64,000 nt of DNA, taken from positions 50,691 through 114,690 of the forward strand of contig CAZBZV010000002.1 of NCBI GenBank assembly GCA_964496505.1, in the 5' to 3' direction. A program made the position numbers and the translations under genes. This document shows positions 9,201-16,787 of the stretch, piece after piece. A model generated the notes under the pieces. It saw nothing but the letters and a program-made list of their open reading frames with translations. It was not told where the DNA came from and searched no databases. The stretch is from JAABVY01 sp964496505. GTDB lineage: Bacteria; Zixibacteria; MSB-5A5; JAABVY01. Position 1 is the first letter of the stretch. Each line of letters opens with the position of its first letter.

Positions 9201-10042
9201 TTGGTCAGATCGCCGATGATATTGGTCGAGTAACCTGTTCTGCCAAAGTTCTGGCCATGTGTCGGCCATTCCTGATTAGCCGGACAGGTATACGCCGGAA
9301 CCTCACAGCAGACCTCTGCAAAGAGCTGCCAGTTTAAGGCATCGCCCGCAGCCATGCTGAGATAGGCATGATATCCTGCAGGAGCAAAATAGGCCAGACC
9401 TCTTCCAGTGGCTTCGCTTGTACAGCTTCCACCATTAGCAACCAGCAGATCTTCAGTCAAGCCGGCAACAAAATCCGTCCCATTATTCAGCTCCACCGAT
9501 ACGAAAACATCTTCGCCCTGCGGGAAGTTCACTCCGTTAGCGGGCCATCCCGGAAGGGCAGATGCAGTCATAATGTTCGGGAAATACTGGATATCAGCCT
9601 GGTCTACGGCCAGCTCAAAGATGATACCGCCGTCTACCGCGAATTCATCCGGGTAGTCATCAAAGGCGGGATCTTCCCGATATACCCTGATGGTTACACC
9701 CGAAGTAAGGCCGCCCAGATCATACAGATAGAACTGCACATCATTGACATAGCACTGTTCGGCAGTGGTTGGGCTGAAACGTACCATCATATCCCAAACA
9801 TTATCCGTTTGGTCTAAAGTGATTGTGTAGGCAGGACCGCTACAGGTGTAATCCTGGACAGCACAGTCGGTATCATTCGGGACCTTGTACGGAGTAGGAG
9901 TTGCCGGATCAGTAAGAACAGCAGCAGTACCGGGATCCAGAAGGAAATCTTGTTTCACAGGAGGATTACCATTATCGGCTAATGCAAAGTTACCAACTAC
10001 AAAACTCAAAGCAACTAATGCAATCAAGAGTTTTTTAATCAT
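6245..10042 (-). CDS. Secreted PQQ-type beta-propeller protein with a C-terminal dockerin domain
   Basis: 1265 residues. The start has a classic signal peptide (MIKKLLIALVALSF... ending NFALA) and an AGGAGG site. Residues about 250-700 hold repeats of the PQQ/pyrrolo-quinoline beta-propeller kind (patterns such as IVALDLYTGGVVWRTG, VYGLNKLTGADVWN). The middle is beta-rich with no family I recognise. The last 70 residues are a two-loop dockerin: GDVNDDNVVNILDL and GDVNADGNIDQLDV, each with DxNxD calcium positions. Unlike three other large secreted proteins in the window it has no Por-type sorting domain. Function is unknown; the propeller may be structural or bind ligand, and the dockerin suggests attachment to a cohesin-like partner. 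Confidence 0.85.
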   Translation of the reverse strand: MIKKLLIALVALSFVVGNFALADNGNPPVKQDFLLDPGTAAVLTDPATPTPYKVPNDTDCAVQDYTCSGPAYTITLDQTDNVWDMMVRFSPTTAEQCYVNDVQFYLYDLGGLTSGVTIRVYREDPAFDDYPDEFAVDGGIIFELAVDQADIQYFPNIMTASALPGWPANGVNFPQGEDVFVSVELNNGTDFVAGLTEDLLVANGGSCTSEATGRGLAYFAPAGYHAYLSMAAGDALNWQLFAEVCCEVPAYTCPANQEWPTHGQNFGRTGYSTNIIGDLTNFAKLWEWQGDYVIAYGHPVIANELVYIAFYDEIVALDLYTGGVVWRTGNPVVGFNPQYATFMGNANNFLTTTPTVDDGRIYFGTGRSSLNEGIVCADAFTGDTIWVRHADLGSPLPGGVGGLVGEMAFTIPVILGDNVYFGTSFGELYGLNKLTGADVWNVTLDQGVVFSPTTDGTDLFVGTSSAGSGPGGTVYKINPATGATLYTWAGIEGANPNEDFDVAPVYDAEEDAVYVAGTLPAMIGQNQGSLIKLAAADFTPLWGSWNLIQAPWYVTPNYMPTPWNRVTVGGAATPTGAAWGPYSVGNATLSPTKQFTSNGSFVWFGDFPNHVGDRWAISSNSFASTCDPYLFTGYIWNEGTWRIMEAMTGNVLLKYRFSGGVLGTAVAEYADEDYVIVATFDSNYGNTFGKVFCFKVGADRPRLHIPDPVVNLDAVSFIDAYPISRFGDVFANTGSAPLTWDMEIVTAKDGALMASGNGLSKYAEVSESGQFDLRGLENRQLNDQFEGKDNDLGNISRAADFVRFPGGATTTSGVLGAGMLHNQEFVLDPALMARGPNAFEVTIDSDDPDFNPEDDSPYPHAEPQASVTVVAVKGFAFCDGYIDFGDALQNTSYVNNDGWMSDAGPADAFAIDGIENFCYHHSWFYGYEDDHIAWLDEVTGINGFEPNSVCTFDTFSADIYNATGLDRTITGDRFSASWIDSLKDAGGNFDPAATIGMEMFVKEYGGHDVLFNNFKYIYVEIQNRGSDPIPADLYWGTFTDWDAGPDYLANVQVGLIGDGLSAYRMFDNTAPEYQYGCGSVPLEGNLYVGGDPTMGAYGTFAVANDPVVYDGFITDSFFNYIDDCPPYTDCYYPGTEVGVNPGQDMSGILTAGKQFVDGDETVKGGVVIFGFNDATAPGADIAEVMNFANKFAGFGRGDVNDDNVVNILDLCVLNCYVAGCGCYPHPFLYLGDVNADGNIDQLDVDYLFNYLFMGGPLPMGDWVVR

Positions 10043-10719
10043 TTACTTCCTCCTTAAAGACTTAGGAATATAGATTGTGTGTTAACCATAAACCTTGTCG
10101 GTTTGCAAATCGAGAATAAATCATCAGCTGCATTAGGACCGATATCCAGTCCCGATTTGTGGGGGCCAATTCTTAATTCTTGTCTAGGGAATTTGAATCG
10201 GCACTCCGGGTTAACAACTTTACTTCCTAAATTACGGAGTCGGGATAGGCTGCAGAGTTCACACTCTTCAGATTTTCCCAATTTGGTTCAGAATTCAAAG
10301 CTTTTCTGCGATTCTTTTACCATCTCAAATCCTCAGATAATTCCTCCTTAAAGGATTAATAATAGACTAATTACACATTACAGCTAAGTAGTTATGATAA
10401 AAGAAATTGAGGTAAAGAAAAGAAGGTAAGATATAATTGTACCCACTTACCCGATTCTGTTTTTTGGGTGCGTCAGTAACAATTGTATCAAAAAAGAAGA
10501 GTAACTGTAAGTTTTCTCGGCATAAACTCAAGCCATTAAATCTATACCGATTTCTCAAGCCGCACTCATGTTAATAGATTTTATTTTTTTGTCAAGATAA
10601 AATAATGACCTTTTTCCAAAATATTCAGTAAAATCAGGGCTTCCCGGACATTTTTGTTCAAAACCTGCACAAAAACGGCCATTATGTGCGCTGTCAGGAA
10701 TCCTTTCCTGACAGTTATT
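10043..10719 (-). other. Long 5' leader and non-coding spacer upstream of the propeller gene
   Basis: No convincing gene. A candidate minus-strand promoter is at 10568-10595, giving a leader of roughly 500 nt. The block CTTTAAGGAGGAA occurs twice: once as the gene's ribosome site and once near 10340. Downstream of the second copy a GAGG-N7-ATG could start an 11-codon peptide (MVKESQKSFEF). At 10691-10714 a perfect 10-bp hairpin (CTGTCAGGAA / TTCCTGACAG, 4-nt loop) stands just outside the tandem repeat. Confidence 0.5.
10568..10595 (-). promoter_or_regulatory. Candidate promoter of the propeller gene
   Basis: Minus strand TTGACA (10595-10590), 16 nt of A-rich spacer, then TAACAT (10573-10568, 4 of 6 matches). 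A weaker sigma-54-like TGG...TCGCA (GG-N10-GC, 10308-10321) also lies in the leader, so the assignment is tentative. Confidence 0.3.
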
Positions 10720-11331
10720 GGTAGGGCAGAATCCGTAGCGAAGCAGAGCGATTCTGCCTATCCTATGGTTTGCCGTAAATGGAAGATAGGCAGAACCGCT
10801 AAAGGGTTCTGCCCTACATTCTCCCGATTTAAGGGATGTCCGCCCCTCATGGGTGGGATAAATCGCGTCAGGGTGCCCCAATCTTCAGATTGGGAACGGC
10901 ATATCGGATGAAAGAACCCAGGCTAAAGCCTGGGGCACCCCGGTCATAATACATTGCATTGCAACGGTTTGTTGGTAGGGCAGAATCCGCAGCGAAGCGG
11001 AGTGATTCTGCCTATTCTATGGTTTGCCGTAAATGGAAGATAGGCAGAACCGCTAAAGGGTTCTGCCCTACATTCTCCCGATTTAAGGGATGTCCGCCCC
11101 TCATGGGTGGGATAAATCGCGTCAGGGTGCCCCAATCTTCAGATTGGGAACGGCATATCGGATGAAAGAACCCAGGCTAAAGCCTGGGGCACCCCGGTCA
11201 TAATACATTGCATTGCAACGGTTTGTTGGTAGGGCAGAATCCGCAGCGAAGCGGAGCGATTCTGCCCTATCCTATGGTTTGCCATGAACCGGGGGATAGG
11301 CAGAACCGCTAAAGGGTTCTGCCCTACAAGA
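10720..11331. repeat. 254-bp tandem direct repeat, 2.4 copies, with internal palindromes
   Basis: The phrase GGTAGGGCAGAATCCG recurs at 10720, 10974 and 11228, exactly 254 bp apart. Copies 1 and 2 are nearly identical over their full length. Copy 3 stops after about 105 bp. Each unit holds GGCAGAACC/GGTTCTGCC and GGGTGCCCC/GGGGCACCC inverted repeats separated by CTTCAGA-type and CTAAAG-type loops, so the transcript would fold into nested hairpins. Open frames across it are by-products of the palindromes. Confidence 0.9.
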
Positions 11332-11442
11332 AACCTACCCAACTTATAATACTGCAATGAATTATCTCAGATCGATTCCTGCCGCCGCCGTAAAAAACAT
11401 TAAATCATTGCAAAAATAATCCATCTAAATATATTATCTGCC

Positions 11443-13833
11443 ATGATTATCAGGCATCTGAATATCAGAAACTTCCGCAAATACGCCGAACTCGATCTGG
11501 ATTTTCCCGACGGCGTGATCGGGGTGGTGGGACGCAACGGTTCCGGCAAATCGACCCTTCTGGAGGTTTTTGCCTGGATGCTCTACGGCTCCAACGGTTT
11601 GAAAACGAAGAACATACAGATATATCCCGATTTTGCCCAGGATAAGGGTCAAACCGAAGGTGAACTCGATTTTATGATCGGCGCCCAGAATTTCCGCATA
11701 AGGCGCGGCTTCAAAAAGCCAAATAAAAGCACCGCAGAACTTTACGCCGAGGATAATATCCTTGCTACAGGCACAAAAGAGGTCAATCGGGAAGTGGAAA
11801 AGCTCTCGGGCATGGACTGGAAAGCATTTCAGACCTCGTTCTACACCCGTCAAAATGAACTGAATCTTCTCGGAAGCCTCCAGCCGGCCGAAAGAAGCAA
11901 ACGCCTGGAGGAGATGCTGGGCCTCGAAAAGACAAATATTATTATTAATAATATAAAGGGCGACCTGCGTTCCTTGACAGGGGAGATCAAGGGCTTAGAG
12001 CAGCTTATTGAACGTGAGGAGGAATACAAGCTCCTGCACCATAAAAAGCTGCAGGAAAAGGAATCTACCTCCAAAACAGTCAATGAGTTGGAAGAAAATC
12101 TTAAGTCGCTGGATGAGGCCTTAAAGAAGCTTAAGGCCTCCTTTGCACAAAGCGAAAAGAAGCGTGAGGAGTTTCAAAAAGTCTCCTCTCGGCTTGAGCT
12201 TTTAAAGCATGATCTGAAAAAAAACGAGAGCGATAAGGATAAGACCGAGGCAAAAATTACCGCAATCGAGGCCCAAAAGGAACGCTTCGAGAATTTGAAA
12301 AAGGAGCTGAAGGCTCTTCCCGATGTCAGGGAAAATCTCAATCTGCTTGAAAAACAACAGCTTAAGTTCGAAAGTAAGACCCAGAAAGAGACGCAGCTTA
12401 GCCATCTCGAAAAATCCCTGGAAGCTCAGCTTGAAAAGGGCACAGCCTTAAGCAAGTCAATTGAGGAGTTTAAAAGCAAGGCCGGGGACGTATCTATTAT
12501 TATTAATAATATCAAGGAAATCGCCAAAAACACGGAAGGTTTGCAGGAGGAAGTCGCCTCATTCAGGGAGGAAAAGGCCGGGATAGCCTCCCAGCTTAAT
12601 AAGCTCAAGGGACAGATGGATGATATCGAAAAGCTTGGCGACGAAGCGGTTTGCAGTTTCTGCCTGCGGCCGTTTAAAGGCGAGATGCATGATATCGAGA
12701 AGCATTTCAAGGATGAAATCGATAAGTTGGAATCATCATGGAAAGCAGCTTCCGAAAAGCTGGATTCAAAGCAAGCCGAGCTGAAGAAGATACAGTTGGA
12801 AAGAAAGAGCCTTGAGGAGAAGCGCGATAAGGCTCAGAAAATTCAAAAGGAGCTTTCCAGTTCCGAGGGGGAGAGAAAGAATTTGCGCGAAAATTACAAG
12901 CAGGGCCTGAACCAGCAAAAAGTCCTGGAGGATGAGCTTAAAGCTCTGGGAGATACAGAGTTTGATCCAAAGATATACAGCAAAACCAAGGCGCGATTTG
13001 AGGATCTCCAGAAGAAAAACAACGAATATGCGGGCCTGAGGGAACGTATGGCCGGTCTCGACAGCCTCAAAAAAGAGCGCGAAGAACTGCTTGAGAAGAA
13101 TGCTATTATTAATGATAATATTAGGAAAATCGGGCAGGAACTACAGATAATCGGTTTCGACTCAGAAGTGTATCAGAATGAAAAGGAGACGCTTGATAGG
13201 AAAACCGATGAGCGCGAGGAGGCACGGGATAAGCTTTCGAAGGCTCGTGAGACGCTGGCCGGTCTTAATGCCGAGATCAAGGGCTATGAAAATCAGTTAA
13301 AGAATATTGAGGAGGCCAAAAGCCGAACCTCGGAGATATCAACCGAAAAATTCTATCTGGAAAGCCTGATCGAGCTTCTGGCGGAGCTGAAAACCGAACT
13401 TGCCGCGCGCATACGTCCTTTACTGATACAGATTTCCTCAAATCTTCTGGATCGTATGTCCGACGGCAAGTTCAGCGAACTGGATTTGAATAAAGATTAC
13501 GAGATATCGGTCAGGGATTACGGCGAGCTTCAGGAGCTGAACCGTTTTTCAGGCGGGGAGCAGGATCTGGCCAATCTCAGCCTGCGTCTGGCGATATCAA
13601 AGCTTCTGGCTCAGTCCTCGCGTCTGGAGGCCGGATTTTTGATCTTGGACGAAGTCTTCGGCAGCCAGGACAGCTTCAGAAAAGAGAATATTATGGGCGC
13701 GATTGCGGGATTACAGGATTTTTTCCAGCAAATCTTTATCGTAACGCATGTTGAGGATGTAAAAGAGGCGGTGCAGACGCTTCTGACGGTTGAGGAGAAC
13801 CGTGACGGGTCCAGCTCGGTCATTGTAGATTAA
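11443..13833 (+). CDS. Rad50/SbcC-like SMC-family ATPase
   Basis: 796 residues. The N-terminal ATPase half has Walker A GRNGSGKST at 30-38. A long coiled coil fills about 170-650 with a zinc-hook CSFC (C404, C407) at its middle. The C-terminal half carries the ABC signature FSGGEQ and Walker B FLILDEVFG. Rad50/SbcC proteins work with an Mre11/SbcD nuclease in double-strand break and hairpin processing; no such nuclease gene is adjacent. Instead a thermonuclease gene follows after 19 nt. Three AT-rich palindromes inside the coiled coil encode IIINNI-type segments. The start has no clear ribosome site. Confidence 0.88.
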   Translation: MIIRHLNIRNFRKYAELDLDFPDGVIGVVGRNGSGKSTLLEVFAWMLYGSNGLKTKNIQIYPDFAQDKGQTEGELDFMIGAQNFRIRRGFKKPNKSTAELYAEDNILATGTKEVNREVEKLSGMDWKAFQTSFYTRQNELNLLGSLQPAERSKRLEEMLGLEKTNIIINNIKGDLRSLTGEIKGLEQLIEREEEYKLLHHKKLQEKESTSKTVNELEENLKSLDEALKKLKASFAQSEKKREEFQKVSSRLELLKHDLKKNESDKDKTEAKITAIEAQKERFENLKKELKALPDVRENLNLLEKQQLKFESKTQKETQLSHLEKSLEAQLEKGTALSKSIEEFKSKAGDVSIIINNIKEIAKNTEGLQEEVASFREEKAGIASQLNKLKGQMDDIEKLGDEAVCSFCLRPFKGEMHDIEKHFKDEIDKLESSWKAASEKLDSKQAELKKIQLERKSLEEKRDKAQKIQKELSSSEGERKNLRENYKQGLNQQKVLEDELKALGDTEFDPKIYSKTKARFEDLQKKNNEYAGLRERMAGLDSLKKEREELLEKNAIINDNIRKIGQELQIIGFDSEVYQNEKETLDRKTDEREEARDKLSKARETLAGLNAEIKGYENQLKNIEEAKSRTSEISTEKFYLESLIELLAELKTELAARIRPLLIQISSNLLDRMSDGKFSELDLNKDYEISVRDYGELQELNRFSGGEQDLANLSLRLAISKLLAQSSRLEAGFLILDEVFGSQDSFRKENIMGAIAGLQDFFQQIFIVTHVEDVKEAVQTLLTVEENRDGSSSVIVD
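11937..11954. repeat. AT-rich palindrome, copy 1 of 4 (inside the Rad50-like gene)
   Basis: TATTATTATTAATAATAT; the central 14 bp (11940-11953) are a perfect palindrome. In frame it reads I-I-I-N-N-I (residues 166-171). Related copies are at 12495-12512, 13104-13121 and 13836-13851. Confidence 0.8.
12495..12512. repeat. AT-rich palindrome, copy 2 of 4
   Basis: TATTATTATTAATAATAT again, in the same reading frame (I352-I357), with the perfect palindrome at 12498-12511. Confidence 0.8.
13104..13121. repeat. AT-rich palindrome, copy 3 of 4 (degenerate)
   Basis: TATTATTAATGATAATAT, one substitution away from the pattern, encoding I-I-N-D-N-I from residue 555. Confidence 0.6.
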
Positions 13834-13835
13834 TC

Positions 13836-13851
13836 TTATTATTAATAATAA
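13836..13851. repeat. AT-rich palindrome, copy 4 of 4 (intergenic)
   Basis: TTATTATTAATAATAA, a perfect 16-bp palindrome filling most of the 19 nt between the Rad50-like stop and the thermonuclease ATG. It occupies the place where a ribosome-binding site would be. Confidence 0.8.
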
Positions 13852-13852
13852 T

Positions 13853-14521
13853 ATGGCTAAACGAAAAACAAAAACATCCCGCCAGCTTCTCAGACTGGCA
13901 CTTCTGATCCTGATTCTGACCTCGATCTATTTCCTGTTTCACGAGGTCTGGCAGGAGGAACCATCAGAGCCGCGTTTGACCGGCTTGAGAGCGGTTGAGA
14001 TTATTGACGGGGACACGTTTGATGATTCCGAGGGAGAGACGATCCGTCTTCTGGGGATTGATACCCCGGAGGCCGGGGAAGCTTTTTATTCAGCATCGAC
14101 ACGGGCATTAGACAGCCTGCTTGCCGGAAAGGTAATTCGCTACGAATTCGATTCACGCAAACGCGACCGCTATGAGCGGCTTTTGGCGTATGTTTTTACC
14201 AGTCATGATTTTGTAAATAAATCTCTGGTTGAGCAGGGGCTGGCCTCAGTCTATATTTTTCCGAAAGACATGAAAAATGAACATTACCGCTCAGTTCTGA
14301 TTGAAGCCCAGAACAGCGCCCGTGACCTGCGGCTGGGGATATGGTCGCTTGGGCCGCCCCCGCCCGAGAGCTTTTATGTCGGCAATCAGAACAGCTTCAG
14401 GTTCCACCGGCCTACATGCTTTTCGATAGAGCGCCTGAACGACAGCGCGAAGATCATTCTGCCGAGCAGGGGTGATTTTTTCGATCTGGGCTATTCGCCC
14501 TGCAGAAACTGCAATCCCTGA
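13853..14521 (+). CDS. Membrane-anchored thermonuclease (SNase-like) with C-terminal cysteine motif
   Basis: 222 residues. A single membrane segment (about 13-32, LALLILILTSIYFLFH) is followed by an SNase fold: VEIIDGDTF, then IRLLGIDTPEAG with the calcium-binding aspartates, and later RDRYERLLAYVF with catalytic arginines and glutamate. The tail FHRPTC...YSPCRNC resembles the Ada-like zinc-binding module found after some SNase and ComEC proteins. It probably cuts DNA or RNA outside the inner membrane. No Shine-Dalgarno site is visible because an AT palindrome precedes the ATG. It may be cotranscribed with the Rad50-like gene. Confidence 0.9.
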   Translation: MAKRKTKTSRQLLRLALLILILTSIYFLFHEVWQEEPSEPRLTGLRAVEIIDGDTFDDSEGETIRLLGIDTPEAGEAFYSASTRALDSLLAGKVIRYEFDSRKRDRYERLLAYVFTSHDFVNKSLVEQGLASVYIFPKDMKNEHYRSVLIEAQNSARDLRLGIWSLGPPPPESFYVGNQNSFRFHRPTCFSIERLNDSAKIILPSRGDFFDLGYSPCRNCNP

Positions 14522-14524
14522 GGA

Positions 14525-15025
14525 TTACTCCTCCACTTTTAAATCGAATCTGATATCCTTATCGGTCTTCTCCATCACCGCCAGCACGAACGGCTGGGTC
14601 AGCACCTGCAGAACCGGTTTGCCTTCCTCTGGTCCCTCATTGACGGTCAAAGCAACAATCTGTTCCTCGCCTTCGACATAAACCGAGTCGAGCCTGACCC
14701 AGTAGCCGGTTGTGGGCTGTTCGCCCAGAAAAACACCGATTACTATTTCCTCGTCAAAATCGATATCCGGAGGCATGGTCTTTGCGTCAAGATACGAGTA
14801 ATGCTCCTGCCAGATAGAATCAAATTCCTCCTCGGACTCGATAATCAAATCCATCGGCTCTGTAATCCCGGATTGGGCGCCGCTGGAAAGAAGCTCGTAA
14901 TAAACTAATCCGGACTGGCTTGTATCTTCCTGTTTTGCTGTCTCTTCGGCATTGGAATCACCGCCCTGGCAGGCGAATAAAAACAGGGCAATTATAAGTA
15001 TCGGTACTAAAACTCTATGCATCAA
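14525..15025 (-). CDS. Lipoprotein with a PrcB C-terminal-like domain
   Basis: 166 residues with a lipoprotein signal (lipobox LFAC, Cys19). The mature part contains the PrcB_C pattern: an SEEEFDSIWQEHYS helix, FDEEIVIGVFLGEQPTTGYWV and a closing QPFVLAVM strand. PrcB was described as a subunit of a Treponema protease complex; the domain is common in lipoproteins of unknown role. The stop lies 3 nt from the converging thermonuclease stop. A GAGGGAGGAA site precedes the start. Confidence 0.75.
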   Translation of the reverse strand: MMHRVLVPILIIALFLFACQGGDSNAEETAKQEDTSQSGLVYYELLSSGAQSGITEPMDLIIESEEEFDSIWQEHYSYLDAKTMPPDIDFDEEIVIGVFLGEQPTTGYWVRLDSVYVEGEEQIVALTVNEGPEEGKPVLQVLTQPFVLAVMEKTDKDIRFDLKVEE

Positions 15026-15296
15026 AATTCCTCCCTCGATGCTTGGTATAAACCTTTTTCGATTCTGTCATGAAGCAGAGTGAAAAATTATCGAAAATAT
15101 TATATTTAGTCAAGTACTTTGAAGCGGGATATAAAAAGACGTTTCAGTCTATCACAGCCTGATTCAGAATGATAAAAATATGATGGATGCTATGGATTTA
15201 AAGCGTTTTTGATTTATGTGCGTGCTTTAGATCGATGAAAAACTGTCGATATAAAGCATGAAAAGCAGCTTTAAAAATGTACGCCAAAGGGTAGTT

Positions 15297-16670
15297 ATGT
15301 CTTCTGTATTGGTAATTGATGATAAAGAATCAATCCGCAAGATGCTCAGTCAAACGCTGGTGGCGGAAGGCCACGAAGTTGAGTCCGCCGCTAACGGCTT
15401 TGAGGGCATAAAGAAATCCAAGTCGAAGCAGTATGATGTCGTTCTAACGGATCTGAAGATGCCGGATATGGATGGTATCTCGGTCTTGTCAGCGGTGCGA
15501 GAGGAGAATCCGGATGCCTCGGTAATCGTGATGACCGCCTACGGTACGATCGAGACCGCCGTGGAGGCGATGAAACGCGGCGCTTTCGATTTTCTGACCA
15601 AGCCGTTCGACACAGACCATCTCAATGTTCTGATAAAGCGCGCTATGGAAACCCGCCAGTTGATGAACGAGAATATGATGCTCAAGGAGGCGCTTAAGCT
15701 CAATCTGGGCGATGGCAAAATTATCGGGACCTCGGAGAAGGTCAAAGAAGTGCTTAAGCTTGTCCAGAAGGTTGCGCCCTCTGATACATCGGTTCTATTG
15801 ATCGGGGAGTCCGGTACAGGCAAAGAGCTATTTGCCAGGGCGATTCATCAATTATCGGCACGCAAAGACAAACCATTCGTGGCAATCAATTCGGCCGCCA
15901 TACCCAGCGAGCTTCTGGAAAACGAGCTTTTTGGTTCTGAAAAAGGCGCCTTCACATCTTCACATTCCCGTCATATCGGTAAGTTCGAAATTGCCGAGGG
16001 GGGAAGCGTATTTCTGGATGAGATCGGCGATTTGCATATAGCTTTGCAGGCCAAAATCCTGCGCGTGCTCCAGGAGAAGCAGGTGGAACGTTTGGGTGGC
16101 AGCCAGTCCGTGCCGGTTGATGTTAGAGTTGTGGCCGCTACCAATATGGATTTACAGGCTGCAATCGAAAAAAAGGAATTTCGTGAAGATCTTTACTACA
16201 GGCTTTCGGTTTTTCCGATCACAATTCCACCGCTTAGAGATAGGCCGGAGGATATACCCGCACTGGCGGAGTATTTCGTGGACAGGTTCTGCAAGGAGAT
16301 GAAAAAGCCTTTGATGAAGGTCTCCCGCGACGGCATCAAGCTGATGGAACGCTATCACTGGCCGGGCAATGTGCGTGAGCTTGAGAATACGATTGAGAGA
16401 GCGATAATTTTATGCGAGGGCAAGAGAATCAAGCCGGAGCATCTGGCAATCAGAATTCAGACGCCCGAGGAAATCCGCCTGCGCGAGGGCGCCGGGCTGC
16501 GCGAGGTGGGGCAGCATGCCCAGATGCATGCTGAACGTGCGCTGATACTTAGGGTGCTTTCGCAGACACGCGGCAACAAGCGCAAGGCTTCTGAGGCGTT
16601 GAAAATAGATTACACAACTTTGTTCGAAAAGATAAAGAAATATAAAATCGATCCGAATAAAGAAATATAG
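15297..16670 (+). CDS. NtrC-family sigma-54-dependent response regulator
   Basis: 457 residues from the ATG at 15297, which has AAAGGG five bases upstream; an in-frame ATG at 15258 lacks one. REC domain 1-120 (phospho-acceptor D52), AAA+ domain about 140-380 with Walker A GESGTGKE and GGSVFLDEIGD, and a Fis-type helix-turn-helix at the end (RGNKRKASEALKIDYTTLFEKIKK). The sigma-54 contact loop reads GAFTSS instead of GAFTGA. No kinase is adjacent. Three sigma-54 promoters occur elsewhere in the window before pilin-like and surface protein genes, so a PilR-like role is a reasonable guess. Confidence 0.93.
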   Translation: MSSVLVIDDKESIRKMLSQTLVAEGHEVESAANGFEGIKKSKSKQYDVVLTDLKMPDMDGISVLSAVREENPDASVIVMTAYGTIETAVEAMKRGAFDFLTKPFDTDHLNVLIKRAMETRQLMNENMMLKEALKLNLGDGKIIGTSEKVKEVLKLVQKVAPSDTSVLLIGESGTGKELFARAIHQLSARKDKPFVAINSAAIPSELLENELFGSEKGAFTSSHSRHIGKFEIAEGGSVFLDEIGDLHIALQAKILRVLQEKQVERLGGSQSVPVDVRVVAATNMDLQAAIEKKEFREDLYYRLSVFPITIPPLRDRPEDIPALAEYFVDRFCKEMKKPLMKVSRDGIKLMERYHWPGNVRELENTIERAIILCEGKRIKPEHLAIRIQTPEEIRLREGAGLREVGQHAQMHAERALILRVLSQTRGNKRKASEALKIDYTTLFEKIKKYKIDPNKEI

Positions 16671-16709
16671 GTTAACTCCTTAACTAAAGAAGTTCAGGCT
16701 ATGAGCAAA

Positions 16710-16745
16710 ATCGGGCTGATTGTGAAATCCGCCTGATTTTTTTTT
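16710..16745 (+). terminator. Terminator of the NtrC-family gene
   Basis: ATCGGGC (16710-16716) pairs with GCCTGAT (16731-16737, one G-U pair), followed by nine T. Confidence 0.6.
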
Positions 16746-16749
16746 ATGC

Positions 16750-16776
16750 AAAAAAAAGCGGCCATTAAAGGCCGCT
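16750..16776 (-). terminator. Terminator of the subtilase gene
   Basis: AGCGGCC / GGCCGCT (7 bp, 6-nt loop). On the minus strand it is followed by a run of eight T. Confidence 0.8.
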
Positions 16777-16787
16777 AATATTTTTAA

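Noticed and set aside
10054..10281. 75-codon minus-strand frame in the propeller gene leader
   Set aside because: TTG start without a ribosome site and composition unlike the other proteins here.
10654..11165. Repeated frames across the tandem repeat on both strands
   Set aside because: They exist because the 254-bp unit lacks stops; the same peptide recurs with the repeat.
10720..11331. CRISPR array
   Set aside because: Only 2.4 copies, 254-bp units without alternating spacers, and no cas genes; the Cas4-like nuclease at 37603 stands alone.
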